Assembly: GCA_009885595.1 (NCBI GenBank)
Contig: VFKJ01000787.1
Location: 1 to 11,628 of the forward strand
DNA length: 11,628 nt
Direction: 5' to 3'
Source of the DNA: Myxococcales bacterium
GTDB lineage: Bacteria; Myxococcota; Myxococcia; Myxococcales; Myxococcaceae
In this document: positions 6,020 through 11,628 of the stretch, one piece after another
Numbering within the stretch: position 1 is the first letter of the stretch
Layout: each line of letters starts with the position of its first letter
The notes under the pieces: model-generated
Databases searched by the model: none
The model's input: the letters and a program-made list of their open reading frames with translations, nothing else
What the model was told of the DNA's origin: nothing
Translations under genes and position numbers: made by a program

Positions 6020-7876
6020 ATGACGCCCGAAGCGAAGAAGCCGCTGCTCCCGCGACTCTTGCCGATCGGCAGCGTGGGCTACCACGTGTTCCTGGCCTCC
6101 ATCGCCATCTTCATCCTGGGGCCGCTCGGCGGAGTCACCGCCGCGTACATGAACTACGCCTTGGGCTTCTTCGTGGGCGGCCAGGTGCTCGCGGGAATCC
6201 TGGGCTCGACGGTGACCTACTTCTACGGCCCCGAGGGCAAGCACGGCGCCAACTACATGCAGACGATGGCCGCCTCGGTGGCCTCGATGGCCGCGATGGG
6301 CGTGCTCATTCAGGCGATGGTGTGGCTGGGCATGCCGCTGCCCGCGACCTGGCTGCTCATCACCTACTTCCTGTGCATCGGCATGTTCGGCGTGGGCGTG
6401 GGCATGCTCTACACGCCCATCCTCGTGGACAAGCTGCAGCTGACCTACCCCTCGGGGCTGGCGGTCGCGAACATCCTCCGGGCGCTCACCGACGTGCGGT
6501 TGCTCAAGCGCAGCGTCGGTACCCTGGGGGGCGGCATCTTCGGCGGCATCGGGCTGTCCCTCATCGTCTTCAAGGTCTCCGCCTGGCTGGAGGAGCTCAA
6601 GGAGAAGCCGCCCGCCCTCGTCGCCTGGGCCGCGAGCTTCTCGGCGGTGACCTTCGGCGGCGGCATGATCGTCGGCGCGCGCATCTCGGTCTCCGCGATC
6701 CTGGTGGGCGGCATCGGCCTGGCGATGCGGCCCTGGCTCATCGCCAACGGCTACATCGGGCCCGACGATCCCTTCCGGAAGATCGGCTTCATCTTCGCGC
6801 TGGGCACCATCCTGGGCGCGGCGATCGTCGACCTCTCGCTGCTCGGCCGCGACGCGCTCAAGAAGGTGCGCGAGGCGAAGGCCGCCGAGGCGGTGCCCGC
6901 CACCGGACCCAAAGCGAACATCGGCCGCCTGCTGCTGTGGGTGGGCTTCTGGGCCGTCGCGCTCACCATCGTCGCCACCCAGATGCTCCACGTGCCGATG
7001 GGCTGGGTGATCATGGCGATCGTCCTCGCGTTCGTCTTCCAGATGATCAACGGCATCAGCCAGGGCATCACCGATCAGAACCCCATCAGCTCTGCCTTCG
7101 TCGTCACCGTGCTGCTGATGGGCCTGCTCGGGCTGCGCGATCCGCTGATAGGTCTGCTGGGCGGCTCCATTCTCCTGGTGTCCTGCACGGTCGGCGTCGA
7201 CATGCAGCAGGATCGCTCGACCGGCTGGCGCCTGGGCACGGATCGCTCGGTCCAGTTTCGCTACCAGATGCTGGGCATCGTCTTCGGCGCGGTGATCGCG
7301 GTGATGATGACCCGGGTGTTCCTCGAGGGCTTCCCGGTGCTCACCAAGAACCTCTTCGAGCACCCCGAGCTTCGCCTGACCGAGGCGCGAGGCTGGCAGA
7401 GCGCGATGACCTACAAGTTCGTCGGCGTGCTCAACACGCTCTCGAAGGACCAGACCAAGACGCTCAGCGTGATGGGGCTGGGGGTGCTGCTGGGCCTGGT
7501 GATCGAGATCGCCCGCAAGGCCGTGTTCAAGAACCCGCGGTACCTGGCGTGGAAGGGCAAGAGCGGCACCACCAGGGCCGTCGACTTCACCCTGGACGCG
7601 CTGATCCTCGCCTCGCCTTACGCCTCGAGCTTCGGCGGCTTCGTCGACTTCGAGTCGTCCTTCTGGTGGGGCATCGGCGGCATCGTCGCCTCGGTGATCT
7701 CCGGGCGACGCACGCCGGAGCCGGTGGCGAAGGATGGTGAAGTGCTCCCCGAAGACATGAGCGGGACCAGCCTCGTGGGCGGCGGGCTCATCGCCGGGGA
7801 GAGCCTGTTCGCGCTCTGGCTGGGCCTCTCAGGCCTCATCAGTCGGGGCGCCCTCGGGAAGATCTTCGGCGGCTGA
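6020..7876 (+). CDS. OPT-family transporter (oligopeptide/metal-chelate type)
   Basis: Inner-membrane transporter of the OPT superfamily, whose members move oligopeptides, glutathione or metal chelates, probably with protons. The substrate here cannot be told from sequence. The protein has 618 residues with about 14-16 hydrophobic segments, for example 22-45, 47-69, 84-104, 111-134, 170-186, 209-236, 256-276, 303-322, 328-345, 357-384, 414-431 and 485-500. OPT landmarks are YPSGLAVANILRAL (143-156), QGITDQNPISS (348-358, the NPxS element), GVDMQQDRSTGWRLG (392-406, the xDxxQDxxTG element) and GGGLIAGESL (587-596). A soluble basic loop lies at about 278-302. The ATG is preceded by AAGGGGA with 6-base spacing, and the gene follows the lpxI stop by 12 bases on the same strand, so it probably belongs to the lipid A operon transcript. 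A hairpin 22 bases after its stop likely ends that transcript. Confidence 0.88.
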   Translation: MTPEAKKPLLPRLLPIGSVGYHVFLASIAIFILGPLGGVTAAYMNYALGFFVGGQVLAGILGSTVTYFYGPEGKHGANYMQTMAASVASMAAMGVLIQAMVWLGMPLPATWLLITYFLCIGMFGVGVGMLYTPILVDKLQLTYPSGLAVANILRALTDVRLLKRSVGTLGGGIFGGIGLSLIVFKVSAWLEELKEKPPALVAWAASFSAVTFGGGMIVGARISVSAILVGGIGLAMRPWLIANGYIGPDDPFRKIGFIFALGTILGAAIVDLSLLGRDALKKVREAKAAEAVPATGPKANIGRLLLWVGFWAVALTIVATQMLHVPMGWVIMAIVLAFVFQMINGISQGITDQNPISSAFVVTVLLMGLLGLRDPLIGLLGGSILLVSCTVGVDMQQDRSTGWRLGTDRSVQFRYQMLGIVFGAVIAVMMTRVFLEGFPVLTKNLFEHPELRLTEARGWQSAMTYKFVGVLNTLSKDQTKTLSVMGLGVLLGLVIEIARKAVFKNPRYLAWKGKSGTTRAVDFTLDALILASPYASSFGGFVDFESSFWWGIGGIVASVISGRRTPEPVAKDGEVLPEDMSGTSLVGGGLIAGESLFALWLGLSGLISRGALGKIFGG

Positions 7877-7898
7877 CCTGCCTCGCCGCTCACCGAGT

Positions 7899-7942
7899 CC
7901 TGCCAGACCGCCCCAGTCCGAAAGGGCGGTCTGCACTGCAGG
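7899..7942. terminator. Hairpin between convergent genes, probable bidirectional terminator
   Basis: CAGACCGCCC (7904-7913) pairs perfectly with GGGCGGTCTG (7924-7933) around a 10-base loop. The stem is extended by CCTGC (7899-7903) with GCAGG (7938-7942) after a 4-base bulge. It lies 22 bases past the transporter stop and 5 bases from the stop of the convergent lipoprotein gene, so it can end both transcripts. No T-run follows on either strand, which is common in very GC-rich genomes; stem stability or Rho may do the work. Confidence 0.75.
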
Positions 7943-7947
7943 AACGC

Positions 7948-8583
7948 CTAGAACTCGACCGTGCTCAGCACGAGCGTGGGCTGAATCGTCATGTGGACGG
8001 TCACCGACGACGGCGTGTTGGTCTCGAGGATGGTGAGCGACGAGGTCACGTGGGCCGTGCAGGTGCGGCGGCGCTTGACCGCGTCCTTGATGGCGTCGAG
8101 CGCCGCGCCCTCGAGCACCACGGTCTGCGGCAGGTTGCCGAGCCGGTCGCGGTCGAGAATCGTCTGGCCGTTCACCGTCAACTCCATGTCGCGCAGGCGG
8201 CTCTCCACGTCGAACCGGTCTCCGGTGTCGTCGCTGATGTCGAAGCGCTGAATCTCGAGCTCCACGCGGTTCACGTACTTCGCCGCCCCCGTGAACGCCT
8301 TGATGCTCTTGTAGTCGGCCTCGTTCAGCACCTCGACCCACTGGTCGAAGAAGAACCTGCAGCCGCCCTGCACCGGCGAGGAGGTCACCTCATACGTCTG
8401 CGAGTTGTCCTCTCCGATGATGGTGTCGCCGCACTTGAAATCCCCCGTGTTGACGCGGGTGGAGAACGACCTGTCGATGGGCTTGATGCCGTCATTCTTG
8501 CTGAGTCGAACTTCGATGGGTCCGCACGCGGCCAGTCCAGCCATCGCGAGCAGGCATGCTCCAGTCTTGATGAGTTTCGTCAT
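7948..8583 (-). CDS. Hypothetical lipoprotein
   Basis: A 211-residue exported lipoprotein of unknown function. The N-terminus is a type II signal peptide: MTKLIKTG basic region, hydrophobic core, lipobox LAAC with the lipidated Cys at 20, followed by Gly-Pro. The residue at +2 is Gly, not Asp, so outer-membrane sorting is possible if the E. coli rule applies. The mature part has three further Cys (51, 75, 175), so at most one disulfide. It looks beta-rich: VNRVELEIQRFDISD (104-118), DMELTVNGQTI (132-142) and the C-terminal Thr/Ser/Val-rich strands SSLTILETNTPSSVTVHMTI (181-200). A helix, LDAIKDAVKRRR, lies at 162-173. The start is ATG 8583 with AAGGGG 7 bases upstream; the frame is open further upstream, but that would bury the signal peptide. 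It is transcribed away from the next gene and converges on the transporter. No family recognised. Confidence 0.85.
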   Translation of the reverse strand: MTKLIKTGACLLAMAGLAACGPIEVRLSKNDGIKPIDRSFSTRVNTGDFKCGDTIIGEDNSQTYEVTSSPVQGGCRFFFDQWVEVLNEADYKSIKAFTGAAKYVNRVELEIQRFDISDDTGDRFDVESRLRDMELTVNGQTILDRDRLGNLPQTVVLEGAALDAIKDAVKRRRTCTAHVTSSLTILETNTPSSVTVHMTIQPTLVLSTVEF

Positions 8584-8699
8584 GGTGTGTCCCCTTGGTT
8601 GAGCTACCGGAAGGACCAAGACTGCAAGGCACGCACCACCTGTTCCTGCGTTACCAATCCCACCAATCATTTCGGTGCGCCTTTGGGCACAATGGCGCC
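8584..8699. promoter_or_regulatory. Divergent intergenic region, probable promoters for both flanking genes
   Basis: This 116-base gap separates a minus-strand lipoprotein gene from the plus-strand 8700-11042 gene set, so it should hold two divergent promoters. No convincing sigma-70 or sigma-54 box was found. Visible structure: an inverted repeat CTTGGT (8594-8599) / ACCAAG (8615-8620) close to the lipoprotein start, and a 14-base palindrome, GGCGCCATGGCGCC (8694-8707), that spans the 8700 start codon. Either could be an operator or a transcript hairpin; neither matches a site I know. Confidence 0.4.
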
Positions 8700-9074
8700 A
8701 TGGCGCCCGTGAAGTCGCAGCCCTCGACGCCCTTCGCCAGCCGCGAGCTCAATGGAGAGGTCCTGCTCGACGAGCTCAGCGACCTTCGCAACGCCCAGGT
8801 GCCCCAGAAACTCTTGAGCGATCTGGTGCTGGGTTTGCGGGATCTCGAAGGGGTGCGCGTCTCGGAAGCGGCGCTGCGGCTCAAGCAGCTCGCCGCGAAC
8901 CGCTTCTCTGCCACCCCAGCGCTCGCCTCGCTGCTGGTGCGCTGGTCGGCCAGGTTGAAGGTCGAGCTCGACGTGCCGCTGCTGATCTCTCACTTCGAGC
9001 GGCTGGCCATCACCGCCGCCATCGTCGCCTCGGTGCGCCGCGCTTCCGACTCGCTCAAGGGCGGAGGCCGCTGA
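8700..9074 (+). CDS. Hypothetical protein, small helical
   Basis: A 124-residue protein with no recognised family, no signal peptide and no clear membrane segment. It is largely helical: residues about 16-60 (NGEVLLDELSDLRNAQVPQKLLSDLVLG in part), then SEAALRLKQLAANRF, SATPALASLLVRWSARLKV and a final helix ERLAITAAIVASVRRASDSL that is moderately hydrophobic. The start is ATG 8700, within a palindrome; there is no good Shine-Dalgarno, and the frame is open upstream to 8595, so an earlier non-ATG start is possible, though upstream residues (LQGTHHLFLRYQSHQ) do not look coding. It is followed immediately by the next gene (TGATG overlap at 9072-9076), so the two products are likely made together and may interact. 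Function unknown. Confidence 0.7.
   Translation: MAPVKSQPSTPFASRELNGEVLLDELSDLRNAQVPQKLLSDLVLGLRDLEGVRVSEAALRLKQLAANRFSATPALASLLVRWSARLKVELDVPLLISHFERLAITAAIVASVRRASDSLKGGGR
9063..9067 (+). promoter_or_regulatory. Shine-Dalgarno GGAGG fixing the start of the 312-residue protein
   Basis: GGAGG lies 6 bases before the ATG at 9074, which itself overlaps the preceding TGA by one base. The same frame is open upstream to 8675, within the previous gene, so this site together with the tight TGATG junction decides the start. Confidence 0.7.
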
Positions 9075-10012
9075 TGGGCTTCCCGGTCTCCGACGAGGCG
9101 AACGAGCTGCTCGCCCAGTGGCCCCCTCGCGCGCGCGCTCTGTTCGCCGAGCTGCTCGACGACGCGGGCAGCGATCTGCAGCGCGAGCTCATTCAGCGCG
9201 CGGTGGTCGCGGCGCACACGCCCGCCGAGGTGCACGCCTTCGCTGACGAGCTGCGCGCGATGAGCGACGAAGAGGCGTACGAGGCCTGCACCCTCCACGA
9301 CTCCGCGCCCGAGGACTACACGGTGGCGCAGCTGCTCCGCGCCGAGGCCGACCCGCTCTTCGCCTTCGAGCTGATGGGCGGCACCATCGAGCCCAACGAA
9401 GAGCAGAGCAGCCAGGGTTTCATTCCGCCCCGCCGGGTGCCCGACACCATCGAGCTGGAGGCCGTCGGTCCCTCCGATGCGGTGGCCGCCGCGGTGGCGA
9501 AGAAGAAGTCGTCCGACTCCTTCGAGGCGGACTCACCGGGCGCTTCCCGGCCCCGCAAGCTCGACTGGAATGATCTGGGCAACACCCGCCCGCCGCCTCA
9601 GAAGAAAGACTCGGGTCCGCCCAGCTCGGGTGGCACCCGCTTCCTCGAGAACCTGCTGGCCGAGGCGACCCGCGCCCTTGCCATCTCGTGGAAGGAGCAC
9701 GACGTCGACGTGCCCGGCGGGCTCAGCATGGCCGACGCGCTCGCTTCGGCCGCAGGCGCCTTGGCCCGCGGCATTCCGGTGCCCTGCGCCGTGGGCCCCC
9801 ACCCCGGAGACCACCGCCGCTTCATCGTGCTGATGCAGCTGAACACCTCGGGCAAGAGCCGCGCGTGGCAGCTCTACGATCCGTTCTCCTCCGAGCTGCT
9901 GTGGGCCAATGAAGGCGATCTTCTGGCAAAGGCCGAGCTGCCCTTCGCGAACAAGATGAATCGCCGGTTGACCCGAATCGTCTTGCCGCAGAGCCTCCGC
10001 TCCAGTTTCTAA
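9074..10012 (+). CDS. Hypothetical two-domain protein; C-terminal domain with C39/papain-like tail pattern
   Basis: A 312-residue protein, apparently cytoplasmic (no signal peptide or membrane segment). Residues 1-105 are acidic and helical (LLAQWPPRARALFAELLDD, then HTPAEVHAFADELRAMSDEE). Residues about 106-187 are a low-complexity Pro/Ser/Lys/Glu linker, probably disordered. Residues about 188-312 form a compact second domain. Within it ALARGIPVPCAVGPHPGDHR (229-248) followed by RFIVLMQ and WQLYDPFSSELLWANEGDLL (265-284) resembles the second half of C39-like/papain-fold peptidases: a glycine-led strand, a His (H247) before a hydrophobic strand, then a strand ending in Asp-Pro (D269). The expected catalytic Cys about 50 residues earlier is not seen; C238 is in the wrong place. 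It may be a non-catalytic relative or a different fold; the likeness is by eye only. Translation is coupled to the 124-residue gene before it, and an OmpA-like gene follows 10 bases later. Confidence 0.75.
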   Translation: MGFPVSDEANELLAQWPPRARALFAELLDDAGSDLQRELIQRAVVAAHTPAEVHAFADELRAMSDEEAYEACTLHDSAPEDYTVAQLLRAEADPLFAFELMGGTIEPNEEQSSQGFIPPRRVPDTIELEAVGPSDAVAAAVAKKKSSDSFEADSPGASRPRKLDWNDLGNTRPPPQKKDSGPPSSGGTRFLENLLAEATRALAISWKEHDVDVPGGLSMADALASAAGALARGIPVPCAVGPHPGDHRRFIVLMQLNTSGKSRAWQLYDPFSSELLWANEGDLLAKAELPFANKMNRRLTRIVLPQSLRSSF

Positions 10013-10017
10013 AGGAG
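10012..10017 (+). promoter_or_regulatory. Strong Shine-Dalgarno AAGGAG for the OmpA-like gene
   Basis: AAGGAG starts within the previous gene's TAA stop and lies 5 bases before the ATG at 10023. It is among the best-matched ribosome binding sites in the window and suggests this exported protein is made at a higher rate than the two genes before it. Confidence 0.65.
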
Positions 10018-10022
10018 TCGCC

Positions 10023-11042
10023 ATGAAGCAGATCGTCCTCTTCCTCGCGCTGCTGCCCTCGCTCGCGCTCGCGGACTCGGTGAACGTCTCGATCAAGACC
10101 CAGGTGATGAAGGGCCAGGGGCTGCCCGCGGTGATGATCGAGATCCTCGAGCCGATCGCCGGCTTCCGCCTCACCCTGAGCCGCGACGGCGGCAAGCTGC
10201 AGGAATGGAAGGGCGGCGGCAGGCCCGGCGTCACCCGCACCATCGAGCTCTCTCACCCTGATGGCCAGGCGAAGTGGGCCGGGGAGCTCGTGATCAACCT
10301 GCCCAACGGCACCACCGGCACCATGCCGATGGAGTTCGAGACGGAGATCGTGGGTCAGCTCGCCATCGCCGTCGACCTGAAGAAGGACTTCGACCCCGTG
10401 GCCCGCAAGCTGCGCTTCACCGTCAACCAGCCGATCGTGAAGGCGCACCTCAAGGTGCTGATGGACACCGGCGCCGTGGTGGCCGACGACGACATCGCCT
10501 TCGAGAGCGAACCCGCGGGCACCAGGCTCGAGGTGAGCTGGCCGGAAGCGAAGGGCCAGGCGATGTTGGTGAGCCTGCGCGTGTTCGCGAAGTCGGGCGT
10601 GTTCAACGGGGTGGAGCTGACCAACTGGCAGGTCAACATCCCCCATGAAGAGGTGAACTTCGCCTCGGGCAAGTGGGACGTCGCCGCCCAGGAGACCGCG
10701 AAGCTCGAGAAGAGCCTCGGTCTCATTCAGGACGCGGTCGACAAGTACGGCTCGCTGGCGCAGATCAAGCTCTACATCCTCGGCCACACCGACACCGTGG
10801 GACCGACCGCCTCGAATCGCACGCTCTCCTTCAACCGCGCCCGCACCATCGGCAGCTGGTTCAAGAAGCGCGGCCTGCGCATTCCCGTGCTCTACGAGGG
10901 CTTCGGCGAAGAGGCGCCGCTGGTGGCCACCTCGGACGAGACCGACGAGCCGAAGAACCGCCGCGCCGACTACCTGCTCTCGATCGGCGAACCCGCGCTC
11001 ACGGGCGCCTACCCCTTTCAGCCGAAGTGGCAGCGCCTCTAG
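10023..11042 (+). CDS. Exported OmpA-family (peptidoglycan-binding) protein
   Basis: A 339-residue periplasmic protein likely to tie the envelope to peptidoglycan. The signal peptide is MKQIVLFLALLPSLALA, with cleavage after A17 before DSV. Residues about 18-205 form a beta-rich region without a family I can name, with repeated strand-like stretches (for example IEILEPIAGFRLTLSRDG and LRFTVNQPIVKAHLKVLMDT) that may be two Ig-like modules. Residues about 208-322 form an OmpA C-terminal domain: VNFASGKWDV, helix, IKLYILGHTDTVG (248-260; the TD pair is typical of peptidoglycan contact), SNRTLSFNRARTIGSWFKKRG, then EGFGEEAPLVAT and NRRADYLL (312-319), the usual NRRVEF-type arginine motif. No lipobox or transmembrane barrel is visible, so it is probably soluble in the periplasm. 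It is the last gene of the 8700-11042 row and converges on the PEGA gene with 14 bases between stops. Confidence 0.9.
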   Translation: MKQIVLFLALLPSLALADSVNVSIKTQVMKGQGLPAVMIEILEPIAGFRLTLSRDGGKLQEWKGGGRPGVTRTIELSHPDGQAKWAGELVINLPNGTTGTMPMEFETEIVGQLAIAVDLKKDFDPVARKLRFTVNQPIVKAHLKVLMDTGAVVADDDIAFESEPAGTRLEVSWPEAKGQAMLVSLRVFAKSGVFNGVELTNWQVNIPHEEVNFASGKWDVAAQETAKLEKSLGLIQDAVDKYGSLAQIKLYILGHTDTVGPTASNRTLSFNRARTIGSWFKKRGLRIPVLYEGFGEEAPLVATSDETDEPKNRRADYLLSIGEPALTGAYPFQPKWQRL

Positions 11043-11043
11043 C

Positions 11044-11063
11044 TCGCTAGTCGTCGCTAGTCG
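11044..11063. repeat. Tandem 10-bp duplication at convergent gene ends
   Basis: TCGCTAGTCG occurs twice in direct tandem (11044-11053 and 11054-11063), just after the OmpA-like stop and across the stop of the PEGA gene (TAG, minus strand, 11059-11057). Read on the minus strand, each copy holds an in-frame or nearby TAG. It is probably a small slippage duplication with no function. No terminator hairpin is seen in this 14-base gap. Confidence 0.5.
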
Positions 11064-11628
11064 GCGTCGGCGGAGAACGACACCGAGGTCGTCTCGTTGG
11101 CCAGCACCGTCACCTTCTCCTTCACCTTCCGCTTCGGGTGCGTGAGGGTGATCTCGTAGGTGCCGACCGGCGCGGGAAGCTTCCGCACGCCCGTCACCTC
11201 GTAGGCCTTTCCCTGCACCAGCACCGTCGCGAAGGGCACGGCCTTCACTGAGATCGTCCCCAGCTTCCGCACCGCGACAGGCGTGGGCTTGACCGGCTCG
11301 GGCTCGGCCACCGCCACAGGGGCGGGTGCACCGGCGTCCACCTGGGCCACTGGCTCCGGCACAGGGGGCGGCGGCTCGGCGATCGGCTCCTTCACCGGAG
11401 CAGGAATGATCGCCGCCACCGGCTCGGTCTTGACCGGCGCTCCCGCCGGGGTCTCCGGCGAGCGCGTGCTCACGTAAGCGACCCCGCTGGAGAGCCCCAG
11501 CACCACCACCGCGGCCAGGGCGATCAACGGCCCCCTCGACCTCGCTGGCGCGCGCGAGGGCGGCCCCGGCTCGCTGGCCTGCAGGGTCTCGCTCACGCTC
11601 ACCGAGGGCAGCTGCAGCGAGGGCCGCA
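11057..11628 (-). CDS. Membrane-anchored PEGA-domain protein, C-terminal part (5' end outside the window)
   Basis: The frame is open from the right edge of the window to a TAG at 11059-11057. A GTG at 11602 could start a 181-residue protein, but codons before it are open and coding-like (RPSLQLPSVSVSE), so the true start is probably outside. Order of parts, counted from that GTG: a Pro/Arg-rich juxtamembrane stretch (12-23), one transmembrane helix, GPLIALAAVVVLGLSSGVAY (24-43), a long Pro/Ala/Val/Glu linker (about 48-110), then a PEGA-type beta domain (113-177) with ISVKAVPFATVLVQGKAYEV and LPAPVGTYEITLTHPKRKVK. In myxobacteria this layout is typical of the extracytoplasmic end of Ser/Thr protein kinases or related surface sensors; the kinase domain, if any, would lie to the right. 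That identity is inference from the visible tail. Confidence 0.75.
   Translation of the reverse strand, partial: RPSLQLPSVSVSETLQASEPGPPSRAPARSRGPLIALAAVVVLGLSSGVAYVSTRSPETPAGAPVKTEPVAAIIPAPVKEPIAEPPPPVPEPVAQVDAGAPAPVAVAEPEPVKPTPVAVRKLGTISVKAVPFATVLVQGKAYEVTGVRKLPAPVGTYEITLTHPKRKVKEKVTVLANETTSVSFSADAD

Noticed and set aside
5951..7363. 470-codon minus-strand frame opposite the transporter
   Set aside because: His/Asp/Glu/Gln/Ala-rich composition typical of the reverse complement of a GC-rich membrane protein gene; no start context.
5758..7740. 660-codon open frame overlapping lpxI and the transporter
   Set aside because: It encodes low-complexity Arg/Gly/Ala/His sequence, whereas the overlapping frame has OPT motifs and membrane segments.
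7993..8712. 239-codon plus-strand frame opposite the lipoprotein gene
   Set aside because: The minus strand has a signal peptide, lipobox and ribosome binding site; the plus frame is His/Val/Leu/Glu/Arg-rich noise.
8700..10012. Toxin-immunity pair reading of the 124- and 312-residue genes
   Set aside because: No secretion or delivery domain, no catalytic residues and no surface-repeat or polymorphic-toxin context; papain-fold likeness alone is not enough.

Overview
The window is GC-rich, densely coded bacterial DNA that looks chromosomal. A skp-lpxD-fabZ-lpxA-lpxI run, LpxI rather than LpxH, a membrane-anchored PEGA-domain protein of the kind found on myxobacterial Ser/Thr kinases, and several lipoproteins all point to a Gram-negative delta-proteobacterium, most likely Myxococcota. 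This placement is inference from gene content. I see no tRNA, rRNA, CRISPR array, insertion sequence or phage gene, and no intergenic gap longer than about 120 bases.

Layout. (1) 1-392 (+): 3' part of an unrecognised gene. It converges on a minus-strand pair across a 66-base gap that is mostly one hairpin. (2) 459-2343 (-): a receiver-only response regulator overlapping a lipoprotein made of a degenerate metallophosphatase-like domain and a tetraheme cytochrome c domain. (3) 2356-7876 (+): a compact envelope operon, skp/ompH, lpxD, fabZ, lpxA, lpxI and an OPT-family transporter. The first four genes are joined by 4-base start/stop overlaps, and the transporter follows lpxI by 12 bases. (4) 7899-7942: a strong hairpin between the transporter and a convergent lipoprotein gene (7948-8583, -). 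(5) 8700-11042 (+): three genes, two of unknown function followed by an exported OmpA-like protein. (6) 11057-11628 (-): C-terminal part of a membrane-anchored PEGA protein that runs off the window.

How the genes work together. Region 3 supplies outer-membrane biogenesis. Skp chaperones porins; LpxA, LpxD and LpxI catalyse three cytoplasmic steps of lipid A synthesis; FabZ shapes the hydroxyacyl-ACP pool that LpxA and LpxD consume. bamA, the usual upstream neighbour, is not next to skp here, and lpxB does not follow lpxI. The least explained parts are the regulator/cytochrome pair, the transporter tied to lipid A genes, and the two-gene unknown cassette at 8700-10012, whose second protein ends in a domain with a C39/papain-like tail pattern but no obvious catalytic cysteine. 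I did not find anything I can call a new system with confidence.
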